From: Peptostreptococcaceae bacterium
Lineage (GTDB): Bacteria > Bacillota_A > Clostridia > Peptostreptococcales > Acidaminobacteraceae
Direction: 5' to 3'
Assembly (NCBI GenBank): GCA_013619035.1
Contig: JABXKX010000627.1
Span: 1-14,181 of the forward strand
Length of the DNA: 14,181 bases
Notes under the pieces: generated by a model
Database searches by the model: none
What the model saw: the letters and a program-made list of their open reading frames with translations, nothing else
What the model was told of the DNA's origin: nothing
Shown here: piece after piece, positions 1-8,127 of the stretch
How the letters are laid out: every line of letters starts with the position of its first letter
How positions within the stretch are numbered: the first letter of the stretch is position 1
Made by a program: the position numbers and the translations under genes

Positions 1-207
1 ATTTTACCCCAGGCCTTTCGTCTGTCCATCCCCGGATGGACCAATGAATATGCCATTTTGCTCAAGGATTCTGCCGTAACCTATGCCCTGGGGGTCACAG
101 AACTCATGTCCCGGGCCCACCACATTGCATCCCGTACCTATGAGCACCTGGCCATCTATCTGGCGGCGGGATTTATTTTTTTGATATTTACTTATATTTC
201 TGTATGA
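1..207 (+). CDS. Polar amino-acid ABC transporter permease, C-terminal fragment (5' end outside the window)
   Basis: Frame 1 is open from the first base to TGA at 205-207 (68 residues). It reads as the C-terminal part of a HisM/GlnP-type inner-membrane permease: an LPQAFRLSIPGWTNE stretch followed by LLKDSAVTYALGVTEL, the conserved cytoplasmic EAA-loop region that docks on the ATPase, then the start of the last membrane segment (AIYLAAGFIFLIFTYISV). The family normally continues with a short basic tail containing an LE-type motif after this helix; here it stops inside or just after the helix, so the C-terminus looks truncated. The first 170 bases are about 56% GC with G/C-ending codons, unlike every gene downstream, and the composition drops abruptly near 172-207. 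This suggests a foreign piece, either an assembly chimera or a transfer boundary. The family call is good; belonging to the same genome is doubtful. Confidence 0.7.
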   Translation: MLPQAFRLSIPGWTNEYAILLKDSAVTYALGVTELMSRAHHIASRTYEHLAIYLAAGFIFLIFTYISV

Positions 208-323
208 TTAAATGGTAGTATTAGATCTTAATATAATAAATGTTAACAAAATGATAGACATAAAAGTATAGGGAAAAACAAAAGAAATATAGTATGTGGT
301 AGAATAAGTATAGGAGGCAATTT

Positions 324-890
324 ATGGTTTTAAATAAACTTATACAAGAAGCTCTGCATGATACACTAAAACTACATAAAACTCAACTGAGAAAAGGTAC
401 GGATATACCTTATGCAAGCCATCCTATTACTTTAGCTATGTTATTGATAGAATCAGGCTTAGAAGAAAAGATTATCGTTGCAGCCTTGTTACATGATACA
501 ATAGAAGATACAGACATGACGATTAATCAGTTGAAAACAAAATATGGTGAAGAGATCACCAATATGGTATTGAATTGTACTGAACCTGATCAATCTTTGA
601 AATGGGAAATAAGAAAACAGAATACCATTGAACAGTTTGGTGAAAAACCTGACGATGTAAAATGGGTTATAATAGCTGATAAGCTACATAATTTATATAG
701 TCTTAAACATCAGCATGATGATATGGGAGATAGTTTGTGGCAATATTTTAGTAGGGGATACGAACAACAAAAATGGTATTACAGTTCACTACTTAACTTA
801 TTTGAACAAGAAGAGATATTTAAAAATCACGCTTTGTTTAAATTATACCTTGAACTATATATAGAATTATTCAAAGGAAGTGACGCATGA
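324..890 (+). CDS. HD-domain (p)ppGpp hydrolase-like protein (small alarmone hydrolase / MESH1-SpoT type)
   Basis: 188 aa. The sequence matches the hydrolase half of RelA/SpoT and stand-alone small alarmone hydrolases: His33 in the ASHP motif, the HDTIED signature (His57, Asp58, Glu61, Asp62) and Asp119 in ADKLHN. These are the expected metal-binding and catalytic positions for removing the 3'-pyrophosphate of (p)ppGpp. There is no synthetase, TGS or ACT domain, and the length fits a stand-alone hydrolase, acting in the cytosol. The start is supported by AGGAGG seven bases upstream (311-316). Its TGA stop overlaps the next start (ATGA at 887-890), so the two are translationally coupled. No convincing promoter was found in the AT-rich 208-323 interval; TTAACA at 243 with TATAGG at 267, and TAGAAT at 300, are only weak candidates. 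The substrate could be another nucleotide, since HD hydrolases are diverse. Confidence 0.8.
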   Translation: MVLNKLIQEALHDTLKLHKTQLRKGTDIPYASHPITLAMLLIESGLEEKIIVAALLHDTIEDTDMTINQLKTKYGEEITNMVLNCTEPDQSLKWEIRKQNTIEQFGEKPDDVKWVIIADKLHNLYSLKHQHDDMGDSLWQYFSRGYEQQKWYYSSLLNLFEQEEIFKNHALFKLYLELYIELFKGSDA

Positions 891-2299
891 AGAAAGCAGT
901 CATAAGTATTATTATGTTTTTAGCACTAACTCAAATCATATTTGCTGAAGACATTACAATAGAAATTAATGATGAAGTGATTGTGTTTGAAGAACCGCCC
1001 CTTATAGTTGAAGATAGGACGATGGTACCACTTAAATTCTTAATGGATACATTAGGGTATCAAGTCTCTTGGAATGCTGAAACATATGAAGTCACAGCAA
1101 ATAGAAATATCCACGAAATGAAGTTAACCATTGGAGAGGATACCTTATTAATAGATGGTGAAACTTATGTTTCAGATGTTGCTCCAATAATCATCAATGA
1201 TAGAACTTATGTGCCGTTAGCGATTATTACAAGAGCTACAGGTGCAGACGTATCATGGATAAATGAAACAAGAACAGTTGTTGTTTCGGAAAAATTATCT
1301 CATCTCAATATGTTTTATGGTAAAGGTGCTTATAAGAATTACAGTGAAATAGAAGAACAATTAAATCCAGTGGATCAAATAGCTTATGCATGGTCGCGAG
1401 TTGAAATGAATAATGGAGAAGTTTTACTCAATACAACGTCTATAAATGACAATACGATGTTCTATCCAGATGGACATGAACTTGTGACGGGTCATAAACG
1501 TCCAAAGCTTTTGAATATCTATGCTGATCAGAATTACAGTTTGATATTTGCACAAAGCGAACAATTGATTCAGGATATAAAAACATGTTTATTAAGTCCA
1601 GTAATTGATGAGCCTGAGTTTGATGGTGTTGTTATCGACTTTGAAAATCTAAAAGAAGATAATTTTGAAGACTATGTTCAGTTTATAGAAGCATTAGACA
1701 AAGCTATTCCAACGATGACTGTAGATGTTGCTGTACAACCGAGAGCGTTTGCATATGAAAGAGTTCTGCCTTATGTGGATCATATGATTCTTATGTTCCA
1801 TGATTATGAATCAAAATCAGAAGTGATTATCAATTTTAATCAAAATTATGTGGAACAACCCATTTCCCCACTGGAGTCAATTAAAGAAGATTTAGATCAA
1901 ATCGTGGCGACCATACCACCTTGGGATAGAGATAAATTAATCTTACAGATTAACTTAGCAGTAGTTCAATGGCAAGGCGATACACTTTATGAAGTCAAAC
2001 GTTATACACCCGGCTATCAAAAGTTGATAGAGCGAATGACGGAGTTAACTTTTAGTGACTTCTATTATGATCAGATTTCTAAGAATCCATTCCTTCATTA
2101 TGTAGATGAGAATAAGCAAATTAATACCATATGGTATGAAAACGAAGCCAGTTTACAAGAAAAGATTGATTTGGTCTTTGATTATGATTTGGGTGGCATC
2201 TCCATATGGCAAATTGGTAATCTTCCGTCTTTCGAAAATATTGAGGCTGTTGATAAGTATCAAATAAATTTATGGCAAAAAATATTAGAAAACAACTAG
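887..2299 (+). CDS. Exported GH18-like glycoside hydrolase with copper-amine-oxidase-like N-terminal domain
   Basis: 470 aa. Residues 1-20 form a signal peptide (MKK, a hydrophobic core, and IIFA before Glu21). Residues about 22-135 hold the copper-amine-oxidase N-terminal-like fold seen in many Clostridia surface proteins, with two copies of the DRT(M/Y)VPL pattern (residues 43-49 and 105-111) and SWN/SWI strand ends. From about 140 onward the protein looks like a GH18-type TIM barrel: IAYAWSRV near 165-172 and FDGVVIDFE at 245-253, matching the DGxxxDxE active-site motif with Glu253 as the likely proton donor. A late IWQIG motif fits the barrel's terminal Trp-containing strand. Related proteins act on peptidoglycan or other N-acetylglucosamine polymers at the cell surface; the actual substrate is not visible. 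The gene overlaps the HD-hydrolase gene by 4 bases and has an AAAGGAAG ribosome binding site. A terminator follows. Confidence 0.75.
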   Translation: MKKAVISIIMFLALTQIIFAEDITIEINDEVIVFEEPPLIVEDRTMVPLKFLMDTLGYQVSWNAETYEVTANRNIHEMKLTIGEDTLLIDGETYVSDVAPIIINDRTYVPLAIITRATGADVSWINETRTVVVSEKLSHLNMFYGKGAYKNYSEIEEQLNPVDQIAYAWSRVEMNNGEVLLNTTSINDNTMFYPDGHELVTGHKRPKLLNIYADQNYSLIFAQSEQLIQDIKTCLLSPVIDEPEFDGVVIDFENLKEDNFEDYVQFIEALDKAIPTMTVDVAVQPRAFAYERVLPYVDHMILMFHDYESKSEVIINFNQNYVEQPISPLESIKEDLDQIVATIPPWDRDKLILQINLAVVQWQGDTLYEVKRYTPGYQKLIERMTELTFSDFYYDQISKNPFLHYVDENKQINTIWYENEASLQEKIDLVFDYDLGGISIWQIGNLPSFENIEAVDKYQINLWQKILENN

Positions 2300-2327
2300 T
2301 CAATTGATTGACCTAGTTGTTTTTTTG
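2291..2327 (+). terminator. Rho-independent terminator of the HD hydrolase/GH18 operon
   Basis: AACAACTAG (2291-2299) pairs with CTAGTTGTT (2313-2321). The stem is extended inward by TCAA/TTGA around a 4-base loop with one bulged C, and is followed by a run of T. The GH18 stop codon lies inside the left arm. Confidence 0.85.
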
Positions 2328-2351
2328 GTATAAAGGGAGTGGAGGTGTTAT

Positions 2352-3230
2352 ATGTCAAAAAATAGAGGTATGATATTAGGCGCATTTATTGGTGATGCAA
2401 TTGCACTTGGTCCACATTGGATTTATAACTTAGAAGATATCAAACGACAATTCGGCATGATTAACGGATTAACAGCACCCACTACTTCGTATCACGATAC
2501 CAAAGTGAAAGGTGATTTTACACATTATGGTGATCAAGCACTGATGTTACTACAATATCTTAAACTCAGTGTTGTTATAGAAGAAGAACCATTTTATCAA
2601 TATTACTATAACTATATGAAAAACTATAAAGGTTATATAGATCATGCAACCAAAATCACAATGGAAAACATAGAACGTGATATCTTTGAAGGGTCTCACT
2701 CTTCAGAGTTAGGTGGCTTTACAAGATTCCCAGGTATTATTTATTTTAATTCAAAAGATTCGAAGAAAGGCATTGATCAAGTTGTACTACAGACAAAAAT
2801 GACTCATAATGACCCTCTTTTATTAGAACGAGTTGTTTTCTTAACAGAACTTATTTATAAAGTAATGAAAGGTGAAAAACCAAGTGAAGCCATTAAGGAA
2901 TTGAAAAAGACGGCTTCAAAAAAAATATTCTCAGATATTGAGAAGGCCAAAAGCCTATTGAGTTATGATACTGCACAAGCAATCAAACAATTGGGTCAAA
3001 GTTGTGATAGCGATTATGCGTTTCCAGCAGTACTGTATTTTATTTTGAAATATGAAGACCATTTCGATGAAGCATTGATTGAAAATTTATATGCAGGAGG
3101 AGATTCTGCTGCAAGAGGTATAACAATCGGTGCTGTACTTGGAGCTTATCATGGTGATAAAAAAATACCCGTGAATTGGTTGGCCAGTATGAATGAATTA
3201 AGAACCATAGAAAATCTATTGATGACGTAA
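2352..3230 (+). CDS. ADP-ribosylglycohydrolase (DraG/ADPRH, J1-crystallin-like) family protein
   Basis: 292 aa, the usual length of the all-helical ADP-ribosylglycohydrolase fold. The N-terminal GAFIGDAIALGPHWIY (residues 10-25) is the typical GxxxGDAxG family opening, and LYAGGDSAARGITIGAVLGA (about 247-266) is the C-terminal glycine-rich motif. Canonical dinuclear-Mg enzymes use a DDT-type motif after the first helices and a GGDTDT-type motif near the end. Here the equivalents read GDQ (60-62) and GGDSAARG (249-256), so several metal ligands appear changed. That pattern fits the J1-crystallin-like branch, whose substrate is uncertain. The start has a GGAGGTG ribosome binding site. The gene sits alone between two terminators with no ADP-ribosyltransferase nearby. 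The family call is firm; catalytic activity is open. Confidence 0.75.
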   Translation: MSKNRGMILGAFIGDAIALGPHWIYNLEDIKRQFGMINGLTAPTTSYHDTKVKGDFTHYGDQALMLLQYLKLSVVIEEEPFYQYYYNYMKNYKGYIDHATKITMENIERDIFEGSHSSELGGFTRFPGIIYFNSKDSKKGIDQVVLQTKMTHNDPLLLERVVFLTELIYKVMKGEKPSEAIKELKKTASKKIFSDIEKAKSLLSYDTAQAIKQLGQSCDSDYAFPAVLYFILKYEDHFDEALIENLYAGGDSAARGITIGAVLGAYHGDKKIPVNWLASMNELRTIENLLMT

Positions 3231-3243
3231 TGTCATCTTTTTT
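3221..3243 (+). terminator. Rho-independent terminator after the ADP-ribosylglycohydrolase gene
   Basis: GATGAC (3221-3226) pairs with GTCATC (3232-3237) around a GTAAT loop, then TTTTTT. The stop codon is in the loop. The hairpin ends two bases before the -35 of the next promoter. Confidence 0.75.
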
Positions 3244-3244
3244 C

Positions 3245-3272
3245 TTGTATTAAAATAAACAAGGTGTATAAT
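3245..3272 (+). promoter_or_regulatory. Promoter of the TetR/MMPL operon
   Basis: TTGTAT (3245-3250), a 16-base spacer and a perfect TATAAT (3267-3272). The predicted start point falls inside the palindromes immediately downstream. Confidence 0.7.
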
Positions 3273-3300
3273 ATGAGTATACTCATATGAGTGCACTCAT
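3273..3300. promoter_or_regulatory. Two abutting 14-bp palindromic operators, likely for the TetR repressor
   Basis: ATGAGTATACTCAT (3273-3286) and ATGAGTGCACTCAT (3287-3300) are each perfect palindromes with no gap between them. They differ only in the central two bases (AT versus GC). They cover the predicted transcription start, so bound protein would block the promoter; autoregulation by the TetR protein encoded 17 bases downstream is the natural reading. Two 14-bp sites in direct contact could seat two dimers. Confidence 0.8.
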
Positions 3301-3316
3301 ATAAAAAGGAGGACGC

Positions 3317-3934
3317 ATGGCTCGTATATCAAAAGAGCAAAAAGAAAAAGTCAGGCAAGATATTATTGAAACTTCCAGAGCGCTTTTTATAGAAGAAGGC
3401 TACAGTCAAACCAGTACAAAAAAAATTGCAAAAAAAGTTGGTGTTGCAGAAGGTACTATCTTTAACTATTTTCAAACTAAATCAGATATATTGATTGAAG
3501 TGATTACAGGTGAAATGGATCCAGAGTTATATGATGCACCTGAAGTAGATAATCAAACGGAACTTGTAGAAATTTACCTAGACTATTATAAAAAGGTGAT
3601 GAACCCTGTTATAAAAATGCCTAAAAAAATTATGATGGAGATCTTCTTAGCACTATTTAAAGCTTCGAAAACAGCTCCAGCGATTATGCAACAGTTTGCA
3701 GCAGTTGACTTTAGGTTTATTGATGTTTTAGAAGACATGACAGAAAAACTACAATCAAAAGATTTATTAAAACTATGTGATAAAAGGTTATTAGCAGAAT
3801 CTTTGTATTCAGATGTTATGTATGGTTATATGATATACCTATATGATAAAGACATGAATCAGAGCGAGTGTTTTGAACTCATTGATAAGAAATTCAGATT
3901 CACACTCACACCTTATATACAGGAGGCGTTGTAA
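3317..3934 (+). CDS. TetR/AcrR-family transcriptional repressor
   Basis: 205 aa. The N-terminal helix-turn-helix spans about residues 14-57: TSTKKIAKKVGVAEGTIFNYFQ followed by TKSDIL is the classical TetR DNA-binding signature. The variable C-terminal ligand-binding and dimerisation domain does not reveal the inducer. The start is fixed by AAGGAGG just upstream. The TAA stop (3932-3934) is directly followed by the ATG of the exporter, and the exporter's ribosome binding site (CAGGAGG) lies inside the last codons of this gene, so the two are co-translated. The paired palindromes at the promoter point to autoregulation and control of the exporter, probably relieved by an exported lipid or toxic hydrophobic compound (inference). 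Confidence 0.9.
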   Translation: MARISKEQKEKVRQDIIETSRALFIEEGYSQTSTKKIAKKVGVAEGTIFNYFQTKSDILIEVITGEMDPELYDAPEVDNQTELVEIYLDYYKKVMNPVIKMPKKIMMEIFLALFKASKTAPAIMQQFAAVDFRFIDVLEDMTEKLQSKDLLKLCDKRLLAESLYSDVMYGYMIYLYDKDMNQSECFELIDKKFRFTLTPYIQEAL

Positions 3935-6394
3935 ATGTTAAGAACAATCAGCAAATTAAATATCAAATACGTGACTTCAAAACCTAAATTGGTTTTACTG
4001 ATTGCATTTATATTGACCATACTAGCAGGTGTTCTTGCTTCCGGTTTATCCATTGAACTCAATTGGGTTGCACTTGCTCCAAAAGGTAATGAAGCCGTCA
4101 AAGAATATGGTGAAATATTAGAAGATTTTCCTTCGCTTTCAAATATCATGGTGATAGTAGAAAGTGATAATCCAAAAGAAATGTTATTGGCCATTAATGA
4201 AATTGAAGATCAAATAAACAATTTAGAGGATTATGTGACAAGTATAACGGTTGGTCTTAATAGGGACTTTATATTAAAATATGGCCTGTTATTAGATGAA
4301 AATAGCAAAGACATGATCTATATGTTTAAAGATCCTAACTTTGAAAGCTTTTTAACAGCGCTACCTTATTTATTAGAAGAGGATATCCCAGAAAATCAAA
4401 AGACGTTTTTGTTAAGAACAATAGATGATTTGGTAATAGAATCACAAAGAGAAACTTTAGATGATAAAAAAATTAAATCACTCTTTAAAGATATATACAG
4501 TGGCAATACATTACTGACTTCAGAAGATGGCACCATGGCTATGTTGACCATTCAACCATCCTTCGAGATGATGGATATTGCTAAGTTAGAACCCGGTGTT
4601 AAAGCTATAGAGGATGTTATTGAAGGGGTATCAAAGAATCATCCAGAAGTGACCATTGGCGTTACAGGCATGCATGTTGTCATGCGTGATGAAACCGCAA
4701 GCATACAGTCGGACTCTTCATTAACTATAGTTTTGGCCATCGTATTGATATTTACATTGTTGTATTTTGCCTTTAGAGCAGTTGTTGCACCTATCTTGGC
4801 ATTTATACCACTCTTTGTTGGTATCATATGGGGTGTTGGACTCACCACTTTGACTATCGGTAGATTAAATATGTTAACCGCCTTTGCAGCAGCAATGCTC
4901 TTAGGATTAGGAGTGGATTACGCCATCCATCTTTACAGCAGTTACATTGAAAGAAGGGCTTCTGGATTTGATAAGGTGAATGCTATTCATCACGCTATCT
5001 CTATCACAGGACCTGGTATTGTAACCGGAGCGATGACAACTGCAGTGGCATTCTTTGCACTTAATATATCACAACTCGAAATGTTAAGAGAACTTGGTAC
5101 GGTTATGGGACTTGGGATAATCAGTACACTATTAGCTGTATTTTGGATTTTACCATCACTTCTTATGTTGAGGAAGGAAAAACCTCATAAACAGAAAAAA
5201 TTAAGTGGTCATTATTCTTGGGTCGGGAAAATAAGCACAGCAGTTAATCAGCATAGAATTGTGGTTGTGGTTATTTTGATTATTTCAACCGGTTTTATGG
5301 CTTATCAAGCAACCGGTATTGAATTTGATATGAACTTGATGAATTTAGAACCAGAAGGACTGAAATCAATAGAACTGATGGATCATTTAGTAGATACCTA
5401 TGATATGAGTACGGATTCTTTTTCAATTTCAGTTGATTCAATGGAAGAGGTTTATACTTACCACAGTGAATTTGAAAAAGTAGAAGGCATCAAAGAAGTA
5501 ACATCCATTGCATCATTTATCCCGAAACTAGAATCACAAGAAAAAACAATTGAAGTTTTAAGAGAACTGAATCAAATACCAGTAGCACCTTATCGAAATA
5601 TTGATATAAATGTGGTCAATGAGATGATGGCACCTTTTGATATAAACATACCGGAAGAAAAACTAGAAGATATCAATAAAATTTATTATGAAACTATGAT
5701 TGAACTTTCAGATGAGATGTTAACATTTGAAACTTTAGAACCAAATGATTTACCAGAAGCTTATAAAAGTCAGTTTGTTTCTGAAGATGGCAGTCAATTT
5801 TTAATCACGATATATCCTGATTTTAATATATGGGAGAATTTAGACACGGATAAAGGTGATCAATTCTTTAAAGACATAGAGGCTGTGAACGAACAGATTA
5901 CCGGTACACCTATTTTTATGAAAGTTATTTTTGATTCAGCAGGTAGTGAATTGATGTTAATCGGTGGTGTTTTATTGGTTGTTTTACTTTCAATCCTACT
6001 GTTACATTTTAAATCTATAACATATGCATTGGCTGCATTATTACCACTTATATTAACTTTAATCTTCATGTTGGGAATCATGAGTCTACTGGACTTAAAA
6101 TTTAATATGTTGAATTTCTTATCCATATTGTTGATTATTGGTATTGGTATTGATAATGGGGTTCATATATTACATCACTATAAAATTGGAGAACGGAAAA
6201 TAGGTTATCTATTTGCCAGTGTTGGTAAAGCGATTTTATTAACAACACTTACAACCGTATGTGGTTTTGGAAGTTTAATTTTCTCTAGTTATAGAGGCAT
6301 TGCTTCATTAGGATCAGCGCTAAGTATTGGCGTTGTATCAGCTTTTATCATGACCATTGTTGTATTACCACTAATATTAAAAAATAGAGCCTAG
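3935..6394 (+). CDS. MMPL/RND-superfamily exporter (sterol-sensing-domain-like)
   Basis: 819 aa inner-membrane transporter with the duplicated MMPL layout. TM1 is at about residues 17-38, followed by a large extracytoplasmic loop (about 40-260) and a five-helix bundle (about 263-411). TM7 is at about 442-458, followed by a second loop (about 460-670) and a second five-helix bundle (about 673-815). The proton-relay helix signature appears in both halves: GLGVDYAIHL (Asp328) and GIGIDNGVHI (Asp near 740). No outer-membrane or adaptor genes are present, as expected for a single-membrane MMPL pump. It starts immediately at the TetR stop codon. Likely substrates are lipids or hydrophobic molecules moved with proton-motive force; this is family knowledge and not readable here. 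The gene ends inside a palindromic terminator shared with the convergent methyltransferase. Confidence 0.9.
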   Translation: MLRTISKLNIKYVTSKPKLVLLIAFILTILAGVLASGLSIELNWVALAPKGNEAVKEYGEILEDFPSLSNIMVIVESDNPKEMLLAINEIEDQINNLEDYVTSITVGLNRDFILKYGLLLDENSKDMIYMFKDPNFESFLTALPYLLEEDIPENQKTFLLRTIDDLVIESQRETLDDKKIKSLFKDIYSGNTLLTSEDGTMAMLTIQPSFEMMDIAKLEPGVKAIEDVIEGVSKNHPEVTIGVTGMHVVMRDETASIQSDSSLTIVLAIVLIFTLLYFAFRAVVAPILAFIPLFVGIIWGVGLTTLTIGRLNMLTAFAAAMLLGLGVDYAIHLYSSYIERRASGFDKVNAIHHAISITGPGIVTGAMTTAVAFFALNISQLEMLRELGTVMGLGIISTLLAVFWILPSLLMLRKEKPHKQKKLSGHYSWVGKISTAVNQHRIVVVVILIISTGFMAYQATGIEFDMNLMNLEPEGLKSIELMDHLVDTYDMSTDSFSISVDSMEEVYTYHSEFEKVEGIKEVTSIASFIPKLESQEKTIEVLRELNQIPVAPYRNIDINVVNEMMAPFDINIPEEKLEDINKIYYETMIELSDEMLTFETLEPNDLPEAYKSQFVSEDGSQFLITIYPDFNIWENLDTDKGDQFFKDIEAVNEQITGTPIFMKVIFDSAGSELMLIGGVLLVVLLSILLLHFKSITYALAALLPLILTLIFMLGIMSLLDLKFNMLNFLSILLIIGIGIDNGVHILHHYKIGERKIGYLFASVGKAILLTTLTTVCGFGSLIFSSYRGIASLGSALSIGVVSAFIMTIVVLPLILKNRA

Positions 6395-6406
6395 GCTCTA
6401 TTTTTT
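6379..6406. terminator. Bidirectional terminator shared by the exporter and the methyltransferase
   Basis: A perfect 28-bp palindrome centred at 6392/6393: an A-run, TAGAGCC, GGCTCTA, then a T-run. It provides a stem plus U-tract in both directions. Both convergent stop codons (exporter TAG 6392-6394; methyltransferase TAG read from 6400 to 6398) lie within it, so the two coding regions end three bases apart. Confidence 0.9.
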
Positions 6407-6949
6407 CCCTTTTACAATATAAAAAGTATCGGAAATGGTGGTCACTTCAATTTCAGACATCTCAAGAGAGTTAAATAATGAAATAACGCTTTCGTGAGCA
6501 ACTCTTTTGTCATAACTCGGACCCATCGGCATTTCTTTTTTGATGAAATCAAGATAAATGATATAACCATCAGGTTTGACAACCTCATATGCTTTTTTAG
6601 TAAAAGATTCCAAGTTATCAACTTCATGGATTACTGTTGCTGTAAAGAATATGTCGATGCTTTCTTTTCCAAGCAATTCAGAAAAGTCTCCAAGTAACAT
6701 ACGAATGTTTTTAGAAGACACACGTTTTTTTAATTCATCAATCATAATATCATTGATGTCTACCGCTATTACTTCTTGAGCTGTTTCAGCAAAAGGTATT
6801 GAAAAATAGCCGATACCACAGCCTACATCCGCTATAATCGATGATGAAGACAGGGTTAAAAAGGACAAGACTTCCTCTACAGGCAGCATTTTTTTCCTTT
6901 CAGGACTTTCAAGTTTTTTGAATTTTTTCGGATCAAAAATATGTGACAT
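6398..6949 (-). CDS. Class I SAM-dependent methyltransferase (UbiE/Methyltransf_11-like), substrate unknown
   Basis: 183 aa. The Rossmann-fold methyltransferase motifs are clear: motif I ADVGCGIGYFS (residues 40-50), the acidic residue after strand 2 (Asp64 in IAVDI), a GDF stretch (about 87-89) for adenine contact, and HEVDNL plus VVKPDGYI for motifs III/IV. The N-terminal MSHIFDPKKFKKLESPERKK and the later PMGPSYDKR belong to a recognisable group of small bacterial methyltransferases with unassigned substrate. The start at 6949 has GAGGAGG upstream on the minus strand and an extended -10 at 6978-6986. It is divergent from tdh and convergent with the exporter. Confidence 0.85.
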   Translation of the reverse strand: MSHIFDPKKFKKLESPERKKMLPVEEVLSFLTLSSSSIIADVGCGIGYFSIPFAETAQEVIAVDINDIMIDELKKRVSSKNIRMLLGDFSELLGKESIDIFFTATVIHEVDNLESFTKKAYEVVKPDGYIIYLDFIKKEMPMGPSYDKRVAHESVISLFNSLEMSEIEVTTISDTFYIVKGKK

Positions 6950-6977
6950 GAGACCTCCTCAAATTTGTTAAGAAATA

Positions 6978-6986
6978 ATTATATCA
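6978..6986 (-). promoter_or_regulatory. Extended -10 promoter of the methyltransferase gene
   Basis: The minus strand reads TGATATAAT: a perfect TATAAT with the TG of an extended -10. No good -35 is visible at 16-18 bases, which is acceptable for extended -10 promoters. It sits about 30 bases upstream of the start codon. Confidence 0.55.
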
Positions 6987-7002
6987 AATTGTATGAAATA
7001 TG

Positions 7003-7031
7003 TTGTTAATTTCAATAAATTCGATTACAAT
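7003..7031 (+). promoter_or_regulatory. Promoter of tdh
   Basis: TTGTTA (7003-7008), a 17-base spacer and TACAAT (7026-7031), followed by a very short leader to AAAGGAGG (7042-7049). The -35 region overlaps the upstream part of the divergent methyltransferase promoter, so the two may interfere. Confidence 0.55.
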
Positions 7032-7056
7032 TTCATTATACAAAGGAGGGTCATTA

Positions 7057-8091
7057 ATGGCTACTAAAATGAATGCATTAGTAAAAAAATATGCAAAACC
7101 AGGTTTATGGTTAGAAGAAGTAGATGTACCTGTTGTTGGAGATTTTGATGTTTTGATCAAAATGAAGAAGACAGCAATCTGTGGTACTGACGTACATATT
7201 TATAACTGGGATGAATGGTCTCAAGCAACAATCCCTGTACCAATGACAATTGGTCATGAGTTTGTTGGTGAAATTGTTGAAATCGGTAAAGGTGTAACAG
7301 ATTTTAACGTAGGTGATTTAGTATCTGGAGAAGGTCATGTCGTTTGCGGTCATTGTAGAAACTGTTTAGCAGGTAGAAGACATTTATGTAAAAACACTAT
7401 GGGTGTTGGCGTAAATAGAACAGGTATCTTTGCTGAATATGCTGCAATACCAGAATCAAATGTTTGGTTATGTGATCCTGAATTACCACTTGAAGTATTA
7501 TCAATCTTTGATCCACTTGGAAATGCAGCACATACAGCACTTTCATTTGACTTATTAGGAGAAGATGTACTGATTACAGGTGCAGGACCAATCGGTATTA
7601 TGGCTGCTGCTATTGCTAAACATGCAGGCGCTAGACATATTGTTGTTACAGATGTTAATGACTATAGATTGGAATTAGCAACAAAATTAGGCGCAACAAG
7701 AACTGTTAACCCTATGAAAGAAAAACTACAAGATGTAATGAGTGATTTAAACATGACAGAAGGATTCGATGTTGGATTAGAGATGTCAGGTAACGCTTCA
7801 GCATTTTCAGATATGGTAGATTGTATGTTCCATGGTGGAAAAATTGCCATGTTAGGTATTCAAGGACCAGATACAAGAGTTGACTGGAACAAAGTTGTAT
7901 TCAACGGTTTATGGATCAAAGGTATCTATGGTCGTGAAATGTATGAAACTTGGTATAAAGTTCAAGCAATGCTTCAATCAGGTTTAGACATTTCAGGTGT
8001 GATCACACATCAAATGCACTATACTGAATTCGAAAAAGGTTTCGAAATCATGAAGAGTGGACAATCAGGAAAAGTAATTTTAGAATGGTAA
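7057..8091 (+). CDS. tdh: L-threonine 3-dehydrogenase
   Basis: 344 aa, the normal length for this zinc-dependent medium-chain dehydrogenase, which oxidises L-threonine to 2-amino-3-ketobutyrate with NAD+. The sequence tracks the E. coli enzyme closely: [18 protein letters not shown] (Cys42 zinc ligand), GHEFVGE (His67, Glu68), a structural zinc lobe with Cys97, Cys100, Cys103 and Cys111, the nucleotide-binding GAGPIG (175-180) with Asp199 after strand 2 for NAD specificity, and the [18 protein letters not shown] segment (here [14 protein letters not shown]). The ATG at 7057 is chosen over an upstream in-frame ATG at 7000 because AAAGGAGG lies 7 bases before it and the upstream extension has no family match. 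The usual partner kbl (2-amino-3-ketobutyrate CoA ligase) is not adjacent; the gene is monocistronic with its own terminator. Confidence 0.95.
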   Translation: MATKMNALVKKYAKPGLWLEEVDVPVVGDFDVLIKMKKTAICGTDVHIYNWDEWSQATIPVPMTIGHEFVGEIVEIGKGVTDFNVGDLVSGEGHVVCGHCRNCLAGRRHLCKNTMGVGVNRTGIFAEYAAIPESNVWLCDPELPLEVLSIFDPLGNAAHTALSFDLLGEDVLITGAGPIGIMAAAIAKHAGARHIVVTDVNDYRLELATKLGATRTVNPMKEKLQDVMSDLNMTEGFDVGLEMSGNASAFSDMVDCMFHGGKIAMLGIQGPDTRVDWNKVVFNGLWIKGIYGREMYETWYKVQAMLQSGLDISGVITHQMHYTEFEKGFEIMKSGQSGKVILEW

Positions 8092-8095
8092 TATA

Positions 8096-8127
8096 AAAAC
8101 TCAGCACATGAATTTGTGCTGAGTTTT
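8096..8127. terminator. Bidirectional terminator between tdh and the small minus-strand ORFs
   Basis: A 13-bp perfect stem: AAAACTCAGCACA (8096-8108) and TGTGCTGAGTTTT (8115-8127), loop TGAATT. T-rich tracts exist on both strands. The stop codon of the minus-strand small ORF (8126-8128) overlaps its edge, so the hairpin serves both converging units. Confidence 0.9.

Noticed and set aside
6494..6779. Two plus-strand ORFs of 67 codons opposite the methyltransferase
   Set aside because: They lie wholly within a well-supported gene on the other strand and lack ribosome binding sites and family features.
7000..7056. Upstream ATG extending tdh by 19 residues
   Set aside because: No ribosome binding site, overlaps the predicted promoter, and the extension has no family match; ATG at 7057 has AAAGGAGG.
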